A stretch of DNA of 37,260 nt from an uncultured bacterium (GTDB taxonomy: Bacteria > Acidobacteriota > Thermoanaerobaculia > Multivoradales > J023). This document shows positions 26,620-34,624 of this stretch, piece after piece (position 1 is the stretch's first letter; every line of letters begins with the position of its first letter). Position numbers and translations under genes: made by a program. The notes beneath the pieces are model-generated. The model made no database searches. It was not told where the DNA came from and saw only the letters and a program-made list of their open reading frames with translations. The stretch covers positions 1-37,260 of the forward strand of contig CALFAM010000350.1 in assembly GCA_937948815.1 (NCBI GenBank), read 5' to 3'.

Positions 26620-27096
26620 TCATAACGGGCCACGGTGGTATTTTATTCCCCGCGCCAGCGAGACCGACCGATAGAGCTGCTCGTAGAGAACCAGCCGCGC
26701 GAGCTCGTGCCCGAGCGTCATCGGCCCGAACGAAAGAACCATGCGGGCCGCGCGCGTGACGGCGAGGTCGAGCCCGAGATCCGAGCCGATCACGAAGGCG
26801 ACGGGATGCGGCCAGTCTCGCTCGATGGCCTGTAGCTCACGGGCCAGTACCGTCGAACGCATCGACCGACCACCCGCGTCGAGGGCGACGGTCCAGCATG
26901 GATCTGGCAGCGCGGCCAGCAACGCTTCTCCCTCCAGACGTTGGCGATTGGGATCGTCTGCCGCGGTCTTGACACGAATCGGCCGATCGCTCACCGACAC
27001 GGCGCGTTCGATTCGCTCCCGATAGTCGCTGCAGAGGGTTTCCCACGGACCACGACGGTGCCGTCCAGCCCAAACGATCTGGTACCCACGTGCCAC
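26620..27096 (-). CDS. rlmH: 23S rRNA pseudouridine-1915 N3-methyltransferase
   Basis: SPOUT-class methyltransferase acting on helix 69 of 23S rRNA in the 70S ribosome. The 158-residue protein has VALDAGGRSMRS, FVIGSDLGLD (the knot with the SAM-binding Gly), LSFGPMTLGHELARLVLYEQLYR and a C-terminal KYHRGPL. All are hallmarks of RlmH, though the usual protein ends at YHR or one residue later and this one carries GPL. It is 38 bp downstream of def on the same strand. Confidence 0.93.
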   Translation of the reverse strand: MARGYQIVWAGRHRRGPWETLCSDYRERIERAVSVSDRPIRVKTAADDPNRQRLEGEALLAALPDPCWTVALDAGGRSMRSTVLARELQAIERDWPHPVAFVIGSDLGLDLAVTRAARMVLSFGPMTLGHELARLVLYEQLYRSVSLARGIKYHRGPL

Positions 27097-27134
27097 GTGC
27101 CTTCGCTTGCTTCGGGGCGAACCTCGCTCAGAGG

Positions 27135-27701
27135 CTAGCCAACCGGTGTCTCGCCGTCGTCATCTGTGGTCATGTAGCGTTCCCATTCGTCGCCGAAGGC
27201 CAGAGAGCGCAGGTCGCGCATGCGGTCCAGGAAGACGATACCGTTGAGGTGGTCGAACTCATGTTGGATGATGCGGGCCGAATACCCCTCGGCGGTGAAG
27301 TCGACCCGCGTCCCCTCGCGATCGAGGGCATGGACCCGGACCATCGGCCGGCGCGGCACCAAGCCACGCAGGTCCGGAATCGACAGGCAGCCTTCCCAGT
27401 CGTAGACCAGCTCGCCACCGAGGGGCTCGACCATCGGGTTGATCAGCACGCGCCGCGCTTCGGGCCCGGGCTCGTCGCGCTGTCCAGCCTCGATCGCCAG
27501 GAAGACGAAGACTTGGAGCTCTTCCGCCACCTGCGGCGCGGCGAGTCCCACCCCTCCAGCCTGGTCCATGGTCTCGAAGAGATCGTCGATCAAGGACTGG
27601 ATCTCTGGGCTGGAAACGGCTCCCGCGTCGACCGGCAAGGCCGGGGTTCGTAAGGCAGGATGCCCCAATCGAACAATGTTTCGCACTGGCATAGATGTCA
27701 T
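27135..27701 (-). CDS. def: Peptide deformylase
   Basis: Metalloenzyme that removes the formyl group from nascent N-terminal fMet. The 188-residue protein has the three PDF motifs: GGVGLAAPQ (49-57), EGCLSIP (103-109, metal ligand Cys105) and QHEFDHL (146-152, His147 and His151 with catalytic Glu148). Length fits the type I enzymes. ATG 27701 is used; ATG 27692 three codons later is equally plausible, with GAGG located between optimal distances for both. It is the first gene of the minus-strand housekeeping run and is divergent from the hydrolase at 27786. Confidence 0.95.
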   Translation of the reverse strand: MTSMPVRNIVRLGHPALRTPALPVDAGAVSSPEIQSLIDDLFETMDQAGGVGLAAPQVAEELQVFVFLAIEAGQRDEPGPEARRVLINPMVEPLGGELVYDWEGCLSIPDLRGLVPRRPMVRVHALDREGTRVDFTAEGYSARIIQHEFDHLNGIVFLDRMRDLRSLAFGDEWERYMTTDDDGETPVG

Positions 27702-27785
27702 GACCTCGCGGAGATTGTATCGCTCCGATGCCGCCGGCGTCCCGGATGAGCATGCAAGGGTCTGCGATGGTATCTTTGCCGCGTC

Positions 27786-28784
27786 ATGGCTGCCGAGCGA
27801 CGTGAGGAAACCCAGCGCAGAAAGCGCCGGAAGCGACTGATTCAAGGGCTGGCGGTAGGAAGCGCCGCGGTCGGGCTTCCGGCTCTGGCGAACCTGCTCG
27901 TATCGCGCCACGCACGGCGCCTGCCTCCCGTGCGCTGGGGCAGCGGTCACCGCTACGCCTGGCATGCCGGCGAGGTGCTGTTTCAGCGCCTCGGTGACGG
28001 CGACGTGCCGCTGGTTCTCCTGCATGCCTTCGGCCCGGGCCATAGCGCGGCAGAGTGGCGCCGGGTCGCCGAGCAGCTCGCCCACAGCCACCAGGTCATC
28101 GCCCCCGATCTTCTCGGCTGGGGCCGCTCGGACCGTCCCAGCTTGGCCTACGACGGCGAGCTCTACATCCGGCTGATCACCGACTTTCTCGAAGACGTCG
28201 TCGGCACCCGCGCGGTCATCATTGCTGCTGGCCTGTCGGCGGCTTATGCCGTGCAGATCGCCGCCGATCGCCCCGAGCTGATCCGCGCGCTCGCCCTGGT
28301 CGGGCCACTCGGCATCGGCCAGGGCGAAGACGAGCCCGACCTCAAGGATGCAGTGGTCCACCGGCTGTTGCGCCTGCCCATTCTCGGGACCGCAGCGCTG
28401 AATCTCTACACCAGCCGCTCGGGAATCGCCCACTACCTTCGCCGAGAGGTGTACGCGAACGAAGCGCTCGTCGACGACCGATTGGTCGACGAGCACTACC
28501 GCAGCAGCCACCTGCCGGGCGCCCACCATGCGCTCGCGGCGTACGCCAGTGGCTACCTGAATCACGGCGTCCGCGATCTTCTCGCGAGTATCGGGCAGCC
28601 GGTTTGGCTGGCCTGGGGACGCCACGCGGCGAGCCCAGCCGTCGCCACGTCTGATCTGTGGCTGAATCGCCTGGAGCAGGCCAATCTCGACGTCTTCGAA
28701 CACTGCGGCGCCCTGCCCCACGCTGAGTCGCCGGAGGAGTTGGTGCACAAGCTCGGTCAGTTTCTGGGCAACGCCACACGCTAA
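27786..28784 (+). CDS. Alpha/beta-fold hydrolase
   Basis: A 332-residue hydrolase. The very basic N-terminus (RREETQRRKRRKR) leads into a hydrophobic segment (about 19-38, LIQGLAVGSAAVGLPALANLL), probably a membrane anchor. The core shows VPLVLLHAFGPGHSAAEWRRVAEQL, VIAPDLLGWGRSDRP and the nucleophile elbow AAGLSAAYA (GxSxA, a relaxed form of GxSxG). The C-terminal LPHAESPEEL has the expected His. Substrate cannot be assigned. It is divergent from def and precedes the phosphohexomutase by 68 bp. Confidence 0.82.
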   Translation: MAAERREETQRRKRRKRLIQGLAVGSAAVGLPALANLLVSRHARRLPPVRWGSGHRYAWHAGEVLFQRLGDGDVPLVLLHAFGPGHSAAEWRRVAEQLAHSHQVIAPDLLGWGRSDRPSLAYDGELYIRLITDFLEDVVGTRAVIIAAGLSAAYAVQIAADRPELIRALALVGPLGIGQGEDEPDLKDAVVHRLLRLPILGTAALNLYTSRSGIAHYLRREVYANEALVDDRLVDEHYRSSHLPGAHHALAAYASGYLNHGVRDLLASIGQPVWLAWGRHAASPAVATSDLWLNRLEQANLDVFEHCGALPHAESPEELVHKLGQFLGNATR

Positions 28785-28852
28785 ACGCGCGAATCACAGA
28801 TCGCGCGGCGACGGTGGTCGCGCGACTTCATCACCGCCAGAGGAGCTTTGCC

Positions 28853-30223
28853 ATGGCCGGAATCTTCAAGGCCTACGATATTCGCGGTACCTACCCCGAC
28901 CAGATCGACGAGTCCATCGCCCGCCGAATCGGCTTGTCGTTCCACACCTTGCTCGACGACACGGATCGTGCCGGCGACGCGCCGGTGGTGGTAGGTCGCG
29001 ACATGCGCAGCCACAGCCGTCCGCTCCAAGAAGCGCTGATCGGCGGGCTGCGTGACAGTGGCCTGCACGTGGTCGATATCGGCCTGACCTCGACACCGAT
29101 GAACTACTACGCGGTCGGTAGCCTGGAAGCTGCTGGCGGTATTCAAGTTACCGCCAGCCACAATCCGGCGGCCTACAACGGTATGAAGCTCAGCCGCCGC
29201 GGCGCACAGCCGGTCTCGGGCGACCACGGCATTCCCTTGCTGGAAAGCGAAGTCGCCAAGATCGCGGACAACGAGAGCGCTCCGGTCGCGGAAGATCAGC
29301 GGGGCAGCTACCGGGCGCAGGACATCATGGAGACCTACAGCGCCCATCTGCTCCAATGCCTCGAACGTCCCGAGGGCGCCCGCCGCCTGAAGGTGGTGGT
29401 CGACGCGGCCAATGGCATGGGCACGATCTACCGCCCGCTGCTCGAGCAGGCTGGCATCGAGATGATTCCGCTCTACTTCGAGCTCGACGGCACCTTCCCG
29501 AATCACGAAGCGAACCCGCTCAAGCTGGAGAACCTACGTGACCTCTCCGCCGAAGTGTTGCGCACAGGCGCCGACCTCGGCGTGTCTTTCGACGGAGACG
29601 CCGACCGCGCCGCCTTTGTCGACGAGCGCGGCGAACCCGTCGGCAGCGATCTAGCCACCGCACTGATCGCCGGCGAGCTACTGGCCGCCCAACCGGGAGG
29701 CGCGGTCGTCTACGATCTGCGCTCGTCGCGCGCCGCGGCCGAATACATTCGTGAGCGAGGCGGCAACCCGATTCGCGAACGTGTCGGCCACTCGTTCATC
29801 AAGGCGACCCTGCGCGAGCACAGCGGAATCTTCGGTGGCGAGCTTGCCGGTCACTACTACTTCCAGGCCAACTACACCGCCGACTGCGCGATCATGGCGG
29901 TATTCGAGATGCTCAACCTTCTTTGGCGGCGGCAGGCGACCATGTCCGAGGTGGTCGCCCCCTTGCTTCGCTATGCCAAGAGCCCGGAAATCAACTTCGA
30001 GGTCGAAGACAAGCAGGGCAAGCTCGACCTGCTGACCGAGCGTTTCAGCGATGGTGAGATGGACCGCCTCGATGGCGTCACGATTCAGTACGACGACTGG
30101 TGGTTCAATGTGCGGCCGTCCAACACCGAGCCCTATCTGCGCCTGGTGGCAGAAGCCGCCGATCAGGCTCTGCTCGACGAAAAGCTCAACGAGCTGATCG
30201 CCATGCTCGGCGAACCGGTCTAG
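28853..30223 (+). CDS. Phosphomannomutase / phosphoglucomutase (AlgC/ManB family)
   Basis: Interconverts hexose 6- and 1-phosphates, feeding GDP-mannose or nucleotide-glucose for LPS and exopolysaccharide. The 456-residue protein opens with FKAYDIRGTYPDQID. It carries the phosphoserine loop TASHNPAAYNG (Ser102), the Mg loop DGDADRA, a sugar-binding GELAGHYYF (about 330) and the phosphate-binding RPSNTEPYLRL near the C-terminus. All four are the standard phosphohexomutase motifs. ATG 28853 is preceded by AGAGGAG. GGHYYF-type sugar loops are seen in dual-specificity PMM/PGM enzymes. Confidence 0.93.
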   Translation: MAGIFKAYDIRGTYPDQIDESIARRIGLSFHTLLDDTDRAGDAPVVVGRDMRSHSRPLQEALIGGLRDSGLHVVDIGLTSTPMNYYAVGSLEAAGGIQVTASHNPAAYNGMKLSRRGAQPVSGDHGIPLLESEVAKIADNESAPVAEDQRGSYRAQDIMETYSAHLLQCLERPEGARRLKVVVDAANGMGTIYRPLLEQAGIEMIPLYFELDGTFPNHEANPLKLENLRDLSAEVLRTGADLGVSFDGDADRAAFVDERGEPVGSDLATALIAGELLAAQPGGAVVYDLRSSRAAAEYIRERGGNPIRERVGHSFIKATLREHSGIFGGELAGHYYFQANYTADCAIMAVFEMLNLLWRRQATMSEVVAPLLRYAKSPEINFEVEDKQGKLDLLTERFSDGEMDRLDGVTIQYDDWWFNVRPSNTEPYLRLVAEAADQALLDEKLNELIAMLGEPV

Positions 30224-30512
30224 GCGGCCTGGGCAGGGCGCCCTTGGCAAGCGGGCTGGCAGAGGCCGGCCCGCGCAGAGATGCTGACTACGCTCATTGG
30301 TTCGAGGCCGGGTTGCGCCTCGCTCGAAGAATCTCTGACGCCCGATTCGAAATCACGTAGGCGCTTGCGGTTGCGCGACTTGCGAGCGAAGGCGACGAAG
30401 GCTTGGCAGCGCTGCGCCCAGGAAACCTGAGCGACCGAAACGCAGCACACGCTTGGAGAAACGTGATTGCGCAGCCGGGAGCTCAGGATTGATTCGGTCT
30501 AGTCGTTGCGCC
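30224..30512. other. Intergenic region after the phosphohexomutase
   Basis: No credible gene was found in these 289 bp; open frames are Arg/Ala-rich with no family motif. It contains a strong hairpin near the left end and one copy of a 14-bp tandem duplication at the right end, both listed separately. Confidence 0.6.
30251..30274. terminator. Strong 10-bp hairpin downstream of the phosphohexomutase
   Basis: A 10-bp stem (one U-G pair) with an AGAG tetraloop begins 28 bp after the stop. The stability and position suggest a transcript end or RNA stabiliser; no T-tract follows. Confidence 0.45.
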
Positions 30513-30526
30513 CTAGTCGTTGCGCC
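30499..30526. repeat. 14-bp tandem duplication at the 3' end of the YugP-like gene
   Basis: CTAGTCGTTGCGCC occurs twice back to back. The inner copy contains the minus-strand stop codon and last codons (GRND-stop) of the YugP-like gene; the outer copy repeats that stop just beyond the gene. Confidence 0.9.
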
Positions 30527-31205
30527 CACCGAGCAGCCCAGCGCGCATCAGGAAGTAGAGCAAGGTGAGGATCGAGCTGACGGCAGCGGCGACGTAGGTG
30601 AGCGCCGCGGCGTTCAGCACCTTGGCCACGCCCTTCCGTTCCTGATCGAGCACGATGCCGTGCTCGAAGGCCAGCTTCTTCGCGCGTGCCGAGGCATCGA
30701 ACTCCACCGGCAAGGTGACCAGCTGGAAGAACACCACCATCGAGAAGAGGATGGCGCCAGCCGTCAGCAGGCCGGTCGAGGAGAACATCAGGCCGAACAT
30801 CATGCCCCAGACGCCGAATTGGGAGCCGATTCCGGCCATTGGCACCAGTGCCGATCGCAGCTTGAGCGGTGCGTACCCCTTGGCATGCTGGATCGCATGT
30901 CCAGCTTCGTGGCAAGCAACACCGACCGCCGAAACTGTCGGTAGACCGTAGACCTGTTCGGAGAGCGCCAGCGTCTTGGTGCTGGGATTGTAGTGATCCG
31001 AGAGGAATCCGCGATGGGCAACGATCGAAACATCGTGAATGCCCGCGCGATCGAGCATCAGCTTCGCGGCCTCCGCACCCGTGATGTTCGAGGCGGTGCG
31101 CACCTTCGCGTACTTCTTGAACGCAGACTTGGTGGCAAAGCTCGCCCAGAGCGAGAACAGGAAGGCCGGGATCATCATTGCGATGTAGATCGGATCGAGA
31201 ATCAT
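30513..31205 (-). CDS. YugP-like neutral zinc metallopeptidase
   Basis: A 230-residue membrane protease of the YugP family (Zn-dependent, DUF/PF04298). An N-terminal helix (about 5-24) is followed by a cytoplasmic part and the zinc site HEAGH (99-103). After this come two hydrophobic segments around 120-165, an EFDASARAKK segment with a likely third ligand and a final helix (200-222). Length and order match the family. Family members are poorly characterised membrane proteases; a role in protein quality control is only presumed. ATG 31205 is the start, with a GAGGGAAAG region upstream. Confidence 0.9.
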   Translation of the reverse strand: MILDPIYIAMMIPAFLFSLWASFATKSAFKKYAKVRTASNITGAEAAKLMLDRAGIHDVSIVAHRGFLSDHYNPSTKTLALSEQVYGLPTVSAVGVACHEAGHAIQHAKGYAPLKLRSALVPMAGIGSQFGVWGMMFGLMFSSTGLLTAGAILFSMVVFFQLVTLPVEFDASARAKKLAFEHGIVLDQERKGVAKVLNAAALTYVAAAVSSILTLLYFLMRAGLLGGRND

Positions 31206-31372
31206 TCTGGTCTTTCCCTCGTCAGGTCGTCGTTCGAACCGATTGGTCGAAGATCGTCAATCGTACCAACGTTCGAAGGGCGCCCTCTATTCCGTCGCAT
31301 ATTTCGATGCTCGAGGTTTCTCGTCCTGCTCGGATCGAGCCAGCGGAGGCGAGATGGATACGAGGCCGCCGC

Positions 31373-32062
31373 TCAGCGTGCGGTGCGCGCGCCCTGCGAG
31401 GTGACGACCCGATGCTCTCCAGCGCGCACGACGATGTTCGCCATGCGCTCGCCGCGCGCCAGCACCACTTGTGCGAGCTGCACCGCTTCGTCAAATACCC
31501 CGGCATCGAAGCGGTTGCGGGCACGTGCGAGCTCGTCTTCGAGCTGCTCCAGATCGGCCTGGATGCCAGCCCGATCGTCCGCGGTTTCGGGGCTTGCAGG
31601 AATTCGCTTGCTGGCCGCACGGACCTGCTGCACCACGCGTGTCGCATCTTCGAGCCGGGCCTCGGCCATCGACTCGGCGTTCTCCGCCGCACGCTCCGCG
31701 GCCACGCGCGCCGCACGGACCTTGTTCTCCGCATCGTCGATCAGAAGACGCGCGACCCGGAAGCTGCGCACGGAGAAGCGCCGCTCCGTCTGATGGCTGA
31801 TCTCTTCTTCGGCGGCTGCGAGCAGCGCCTCGGCTTCGGCGAGGAGATCCGGCGCCCAGCGCGATACGCCGGCATCATGGGCATCTGCGAAGGCGGTCGA
31901 GACACGCTCGAATCGCTCGACCGGCGACGCCGCACATCCAACGAGTACCAGGACCAGCAGCCCAAGACCGAGACCCATCACAGATCGACGAGCCCGGGGA
32001 CGTGCCGCTCGCCGGGGAAGGGCCCCGCCCCTCCGAAGGCGCCCGCGCTCTACGATCTGCAT
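31373..32062 (-). CDS. Lipoprotein with coiled-coil domain, DUF4398-like
   Basis: A 229-residue predicted lipoprotein. After a long basic n-region, VLVLVGC-AAS is a lipobox, so the mature protein starts at that Cys and is probably on the outer membrane. The rest is helical and Ala/Glu-rich (LLAEAEALLAAAEEEI, RVARLLIDDAENKVRAARVAAERAAE), matching the DUF4398-type periplasmic helical proteins often found near OmpA-like proteins. ATG 32062 is used since GGTGGAG lies just upstream and a -10 element lies before it; 32074 and 31978 are alternatives. The role is unknown. Confidence 0.7.
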   Translation of the reverse strand: MQIVERGRLRRGGALPRRAARPRARRSVMGLGLGLLVLVLVGCAASPVERFERVSTAFADAHDAGVSRWAPDLLAEAEALLAAAEEEISHQTERRFSVRSFRVARLLIDDAENKVRAARVAAERAAENAESMAEARLEDATRVVQQVRAASKRIPASPETADDRAGIQADLEQLEDELARARNRFDAGVFDEAVQLAQVVLARGERMANIVVRAGEHRVVTSQGARTAR

Positions 32063-32085
32063 CGCTCCACCCATAGCAATATGAT

Positions 32086-32094
32086 TCTATAGCA
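32086..32094 (-). promoter_or_regulatory. Putative extended -10 element for the lipoprotein gene
   Basis: On the minus strand TGCTATAGA stands about 25 bp before ATG 32062, in an AT-rich patch between tdk and the lipoprotein gene. No good -35 is seen. Confidence 0.35.
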
Positions 32095-32126
32095 TGAGAC
32101 AGTCTGCGTCCACTCGAACGACCGCG

Positions 32127-32750
32127 TCAGCCCGTTTCCTCACCGACCTGGGTGGCCTCCGCCGGCAAGACGACCGCCGAAGCCCCCTCGCCTCCCGGAG
32201 CGTACGTACGGAAGCAACGGCGGCAGCGGGCCTCGTAGGCATCGAGATCTCCCACCTGCACCTGCTCGCCACCGCCGGCGATCCGCTGGCTGTAGTGTGC
32301 CGGCGCGCCACAACGCACGCAGACCGCATGCATCTTGTCGACGAACTCGGCCACGGCCAGCAGAGCCGGCATCGGACCGAACGGCCGGCGGGAGAAATCC
32401 TGATCGAGTCCCGCGACAATGACACGGACCCCCGCGTCAGCCAGTTCCATGGCCAAATCGACCAGAGCCTGGTCGAAAAATTGCGCTTCGTCGACACCGA
32501 CCGTCTGAACCCCCCAGTGAAGGTTCTGACGAAGCTCGCTGGCATTGGCGACCGAGCAGGCATCGAGTGCGCGGTTGTCGCGCGTCACCAGGCGCTCCGG
32601 CGCGTGCCGCGAATCCGTATGCGGCTTGAAGATCTGCACCCGCTGCCGTGCGATCAGGGCGCGCCGAAGCCGCCGGACGAGCTCTTCGCTCTTGCCCGAA
32701 AACATGCCGCCACTGATGACCTCGATATGCCCGTTCGTCCGCTCGTCCAT
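32127..32750 (-). CDS. tdk: Thymidine kinase
   Basis: Phosphorylates thymidine to dTMP. The 207-residue protein is of the type II (TK1-like) class: P-loop GGMFSGKSEEL (14-24), VDEAQFFD with the Walker B Asp and catalytic Glu, GLDQDFSRRPFGPMPALLAVAE (lasso region) and a structural zinc site with CVRCG and CRRC. The start at ATG 32750 has AGGAG six bases upstream; a longer frame to 32822 would run into the divergent DUF2203-like gene. It precedes the lipoprotein gene by about 60 bp. Confidence 0.95.
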   Translation of the reverse strand: MDERTNGHIEVISGGMFSGKSEELVRRLRRALIARQRVQIFKPHTDSRHAPERLVTRDNRALDACSVANASELRQNLHWGVQTVGVDEAQFFDQALVDLAMELADAGVRVIVAGLDQDFSRRPFGPMPALLAVAEFVDKMHAVCVRCGAPAHYSQRIAGGGEQVQVGDLDAYEARCRRCFRTYAPGGEGASAVVLPAEATQVGEETG

Positions 32751-32821
32751 CAACTGCTCCTGTTCCCGAATCGTACCCCAGGGAAGCCCACACACGACCA
32801 TCCCCTGATAGGCTCCGCCCA

Positions 32822-33196
32822 ATGATCGACGTGCAGCCAGAACCCACCGCTTCTGCCGAGACGCAACAGACCTTTACGTACGAAGAGGCGCTTCTCAGCT
32901 TTCCTTCCGTGCAGCGCATTACTGAGATCGCGGTGCGCCAGATCGAAGCATTGGTGAGCCGTATCCGCAGCCGCGACGAGCTCGACGGCCGCCGCGCAGA
33001 GCTGGAAGATGCCTACAAGCACATCGTCGAAGCATGGGCGGACGAGATCGTCGGCCTCGGATGCGACGTCAAGGGGCTCTGGCTGGTCGATTGGGACAGC
33101 GGCTGTGGCTACTACTGCTGGCAATATCCCGAGCCGACGATCGGTCACTTCCACGGCTACGAAGAAGGCTTCGAAGGCCGCTTGCCGATCACCTGA
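32822..33196 (+). CDS. DUF2203-like protein
   Basis: A 124-residue protein. FTYEEALLSFPSVQRI near the start and the C-terminal VGLGCDVKGLWLVDWDSG, YYCWQYPEPTIGHFHGYEEGFEGRLPI follow the DUF2203 pattern (LKDLxxGLVDFP, LCWRxGExxIxxWHxxxxGFxGRxP). The conserved Cys, Trp, Glu, His and Gly-Phe-Gly-Arg elements are present. The middle is a helical hairpin. The function of the family is unknown. Promoter signals are not obvious; it is divergent from tdk with only 71 bp between starts. Confidence 0.75.
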   Translation: MIDVQPEPTASAETQQTFTYEEALLSFPSVQRITEIAVRQIEALVSRIRSRDELDGRRAELEDAYKHIVEAWADEIVGLGCDVKGLWLVDWDSGCGYYCWQYPEPTIGHFHGYEEGFEGRLPIT

Positions 33197-33206
33197 GCCC
33201 CATCCA

Positions 33207-33266
33207 CTTCGGCCCAAGTTCTTTCAGCCCACACTCTTTCGGCCCACGCTCTTTCAGCCCACGTTC
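33207..33266. repeat. Four tandem 15-bp units
   Basis: Four contiguous units of the form TTTCRGCCCACRYTC lie just after the DUF2203-like gene. The plus-strand frame reads SFSPx/SFGPx and the minus strand WAERx, but neither frame has a credible start or context. Confidence 0.85.
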
Positions 33267-33362
33267 GTTCGGGGACCACAGCTTTCGGGCCCGGCCCACG
33301 CGAAGTCAGCCCTCGCGGGCAGTCGCCTTCGGTTGGCAACCGCCCGTCTCGGCAGGGCGCGG

Positions 33363-33956
33363 CTACGCCCGATCGACATCCGGCGCGATCGAAGTCGGAT
33401 GAACCCGCACGCGCAACGTATCTGCGAGTGGTTGCGGCAGTCCGAGTGCCTCCAGCTCCGCATCGAGACGGGTCACGGTTCCGTAGCCCGCTAGATATCC
33501 ATTCAGGCGTGTCGCCGCGGTCGAGGCATTGCGCGCGGCAGCATCGGGGTACACCGCGACCATGTGGCGGAAAAAGTCACGGGCAGCGCGCAAGTGAGGC
33601 TTCTGCTCGGCAGCCGCGTCTGCCGCGAAGGTTTCAGGCGAAACGCTCCACCCTCCTGATACGGCTTCGAGTTGCTCGAGGGTGACCCGCGCCGAATCGT
33701 AGATCACCTCGACCGCATGGTAGGTGGTCGGCATGGCTGGCCCACGGAGCGAGGCCGCTCCGGGGACTGCAGGAGATCCGTCCGAGCCGAACGAGTCCTC
33801 CGACGCCGGCGCGTCGGCGGCCGGGCGTGCTACCCGGCCAATGCAGGTGCGGACCACCGCGGACACCACGCCCAGGCGGGCCTCCAGCGTCGGTGCCGGA
33901 ATTTCACTCGCCAAGACGGCAGTCTCGTGCTCGGATGCCGCGTCTTCCGACGCCAT
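33363..33956 (-). CDS. MsrA homologue lacking the GCFWG catalytic motif
   Basis: A 197-residue protein that aligns in order with peptide methionine sulfoxide reductase A. It has ETAVLASEIPAPTLEARLGVVSAVVRT, YHAVEVIYDSARVTLEQLEAV, EQKPHLR, then YPDAAARNASTAATRLNGYLAGYGT. In MsrA the segment before EAR is GCFWGVEAR; here it is PAPTLEAR, so the catalytic Cys and its Phe-Trp neighbours are gone, and HQKYYLR is degenerate. It is therefore unlikely to reduce methionine sulfoxide by the known mechanism. The reading frame is intact and no stops intervene. ATG 33956 fits the family start; a TTG at 34004 would add 16 residues. It follows the erpA-like gene closely. Confidence 0.7.
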   Translation of the reverse strand: MASEDAASEHETAVLASEIPAPTLEARLGVVSAVVRTCIGRVARPAADAPASEDSFGSDGSPAVPGAASLRGPAMPTTYHAVEVIYDSARVTLEQLEAVSGGWSVSPETFAADAAAEQKPHLRAARDFFRHMVAVYPDAAARNASTAATRLNGYLAGYGTVTRLDAELEALGLPQPLADTLRVRVHPTSIAPDVDRA

Positions 33957-34013
33957 CCGCTGGTCGATCGACGGCCGGGACGGGGGAACCGCTTTCAGCG
34001 CCAATCCGTGCTG

Positions 34014-34412
34014 CTAGACCGTAAACGACGAGCCGCAGCCGCAGGTGCCGATGGCGTTGGGATTGTTGAATTTGAACCCGGATCCGGAGGTGCCGAGCAC
34101 GTAGTCGATCTCGGTGCCCGTGAGATAGCGAGCACTGATCGGATCGACGAAGATGTCGAGGTCCCCCTGCATGTACTGCAAATCCGTGTCGCGCGGGTCG
34201 TTTTCGAAATCGATGGCGTACTCGAAGCCGCTGCAGCCTCCGCCGCGCACCGCGATGCGCAAGCCGAAGCTCCCTTCGATGCCTTCCTGCTCACGGGTCA
34301 ACTTGACCATCGTGATGGCCTTCTCGGTCATGGTGACCGGGACATCCGCGCCAGCGGCGCCGGGCGTGACGGCCGATTCTGGAGTCGCTGATTCTGGAGT
34401 CGTCTGTTCCAT
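34014..34412 (-). CDS. erpA: Iron-sulfur cluster insertion protein, ErpA/IscA family
   Basis: A-type carrier that delivers Fe-S clusters to apo-enzymes. The 132-residue protein has a 25-residue Pro/Thr/Ala-rich lead, then VTMTEKAITMVKLTRE and the three conserved cysteines: C60 in VRGGGCSGFEY and C124, C126 in GTCGCGSSF. Residues DPISARYLTGTEIDY are the family's signature block. The ATG at 34412 is preceded by AAAGGAAAGAACG. ErpA and IscA cannot be told apart with certainty from this alone. The radical SAM enzyme elsewhere in the window is a potential client, but so are many others. Confidence 0.87.
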   Translation of the reverse strand: MEQTTPESATPESAVTPGAAGADVPVTMTEKAITMVKLTREQEGIEGSFGLRIAVRGGGCSGFEYAIDFENDPRDTDLQYMQGDLDIFVDPISARYLTGTEIDYVLGTSGSGFKFNNPNAIGTCGCGSSFTV

Positions 34413-34624
34413 CGTTCTTTCCTTTCTGCCAGGAGTGGCAGCGCTGCGGCATGCCGCAAGACGTTCGTTGGAGATCCTATCGTGCCCGACACACGCACGG
34501 ACGGTTCTCCGTGCTTCTCCCCATGCATCTCCCTGTGTCGAGCTCTCAGCCGCGCGGCGGTGGGGCCGAGCCAGGAGCCCCGATCGCGGCGCGCGCGATG
34601 CAGCGAACGGATATGATCGAGCAC

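Noticed and set aside
27702-28748. Upstream extension of the def frame to 537 codons
   Set aside because: PDF homology begins at 27701; the rest is antisense to the alpha/beta hydrolase.
28817-28826. 10-bp palindrome GTCGCGCGAC before the phosphohexomutase gene
   Set aside because: Short GC palindromes like this are expected by chance in such GC-rich sequence.
33157-33339. Minus-strand frame reading WAERx repeats
   Set aside because: No ribosome-binding site or upstream context; explained by the 15-bp repeat.
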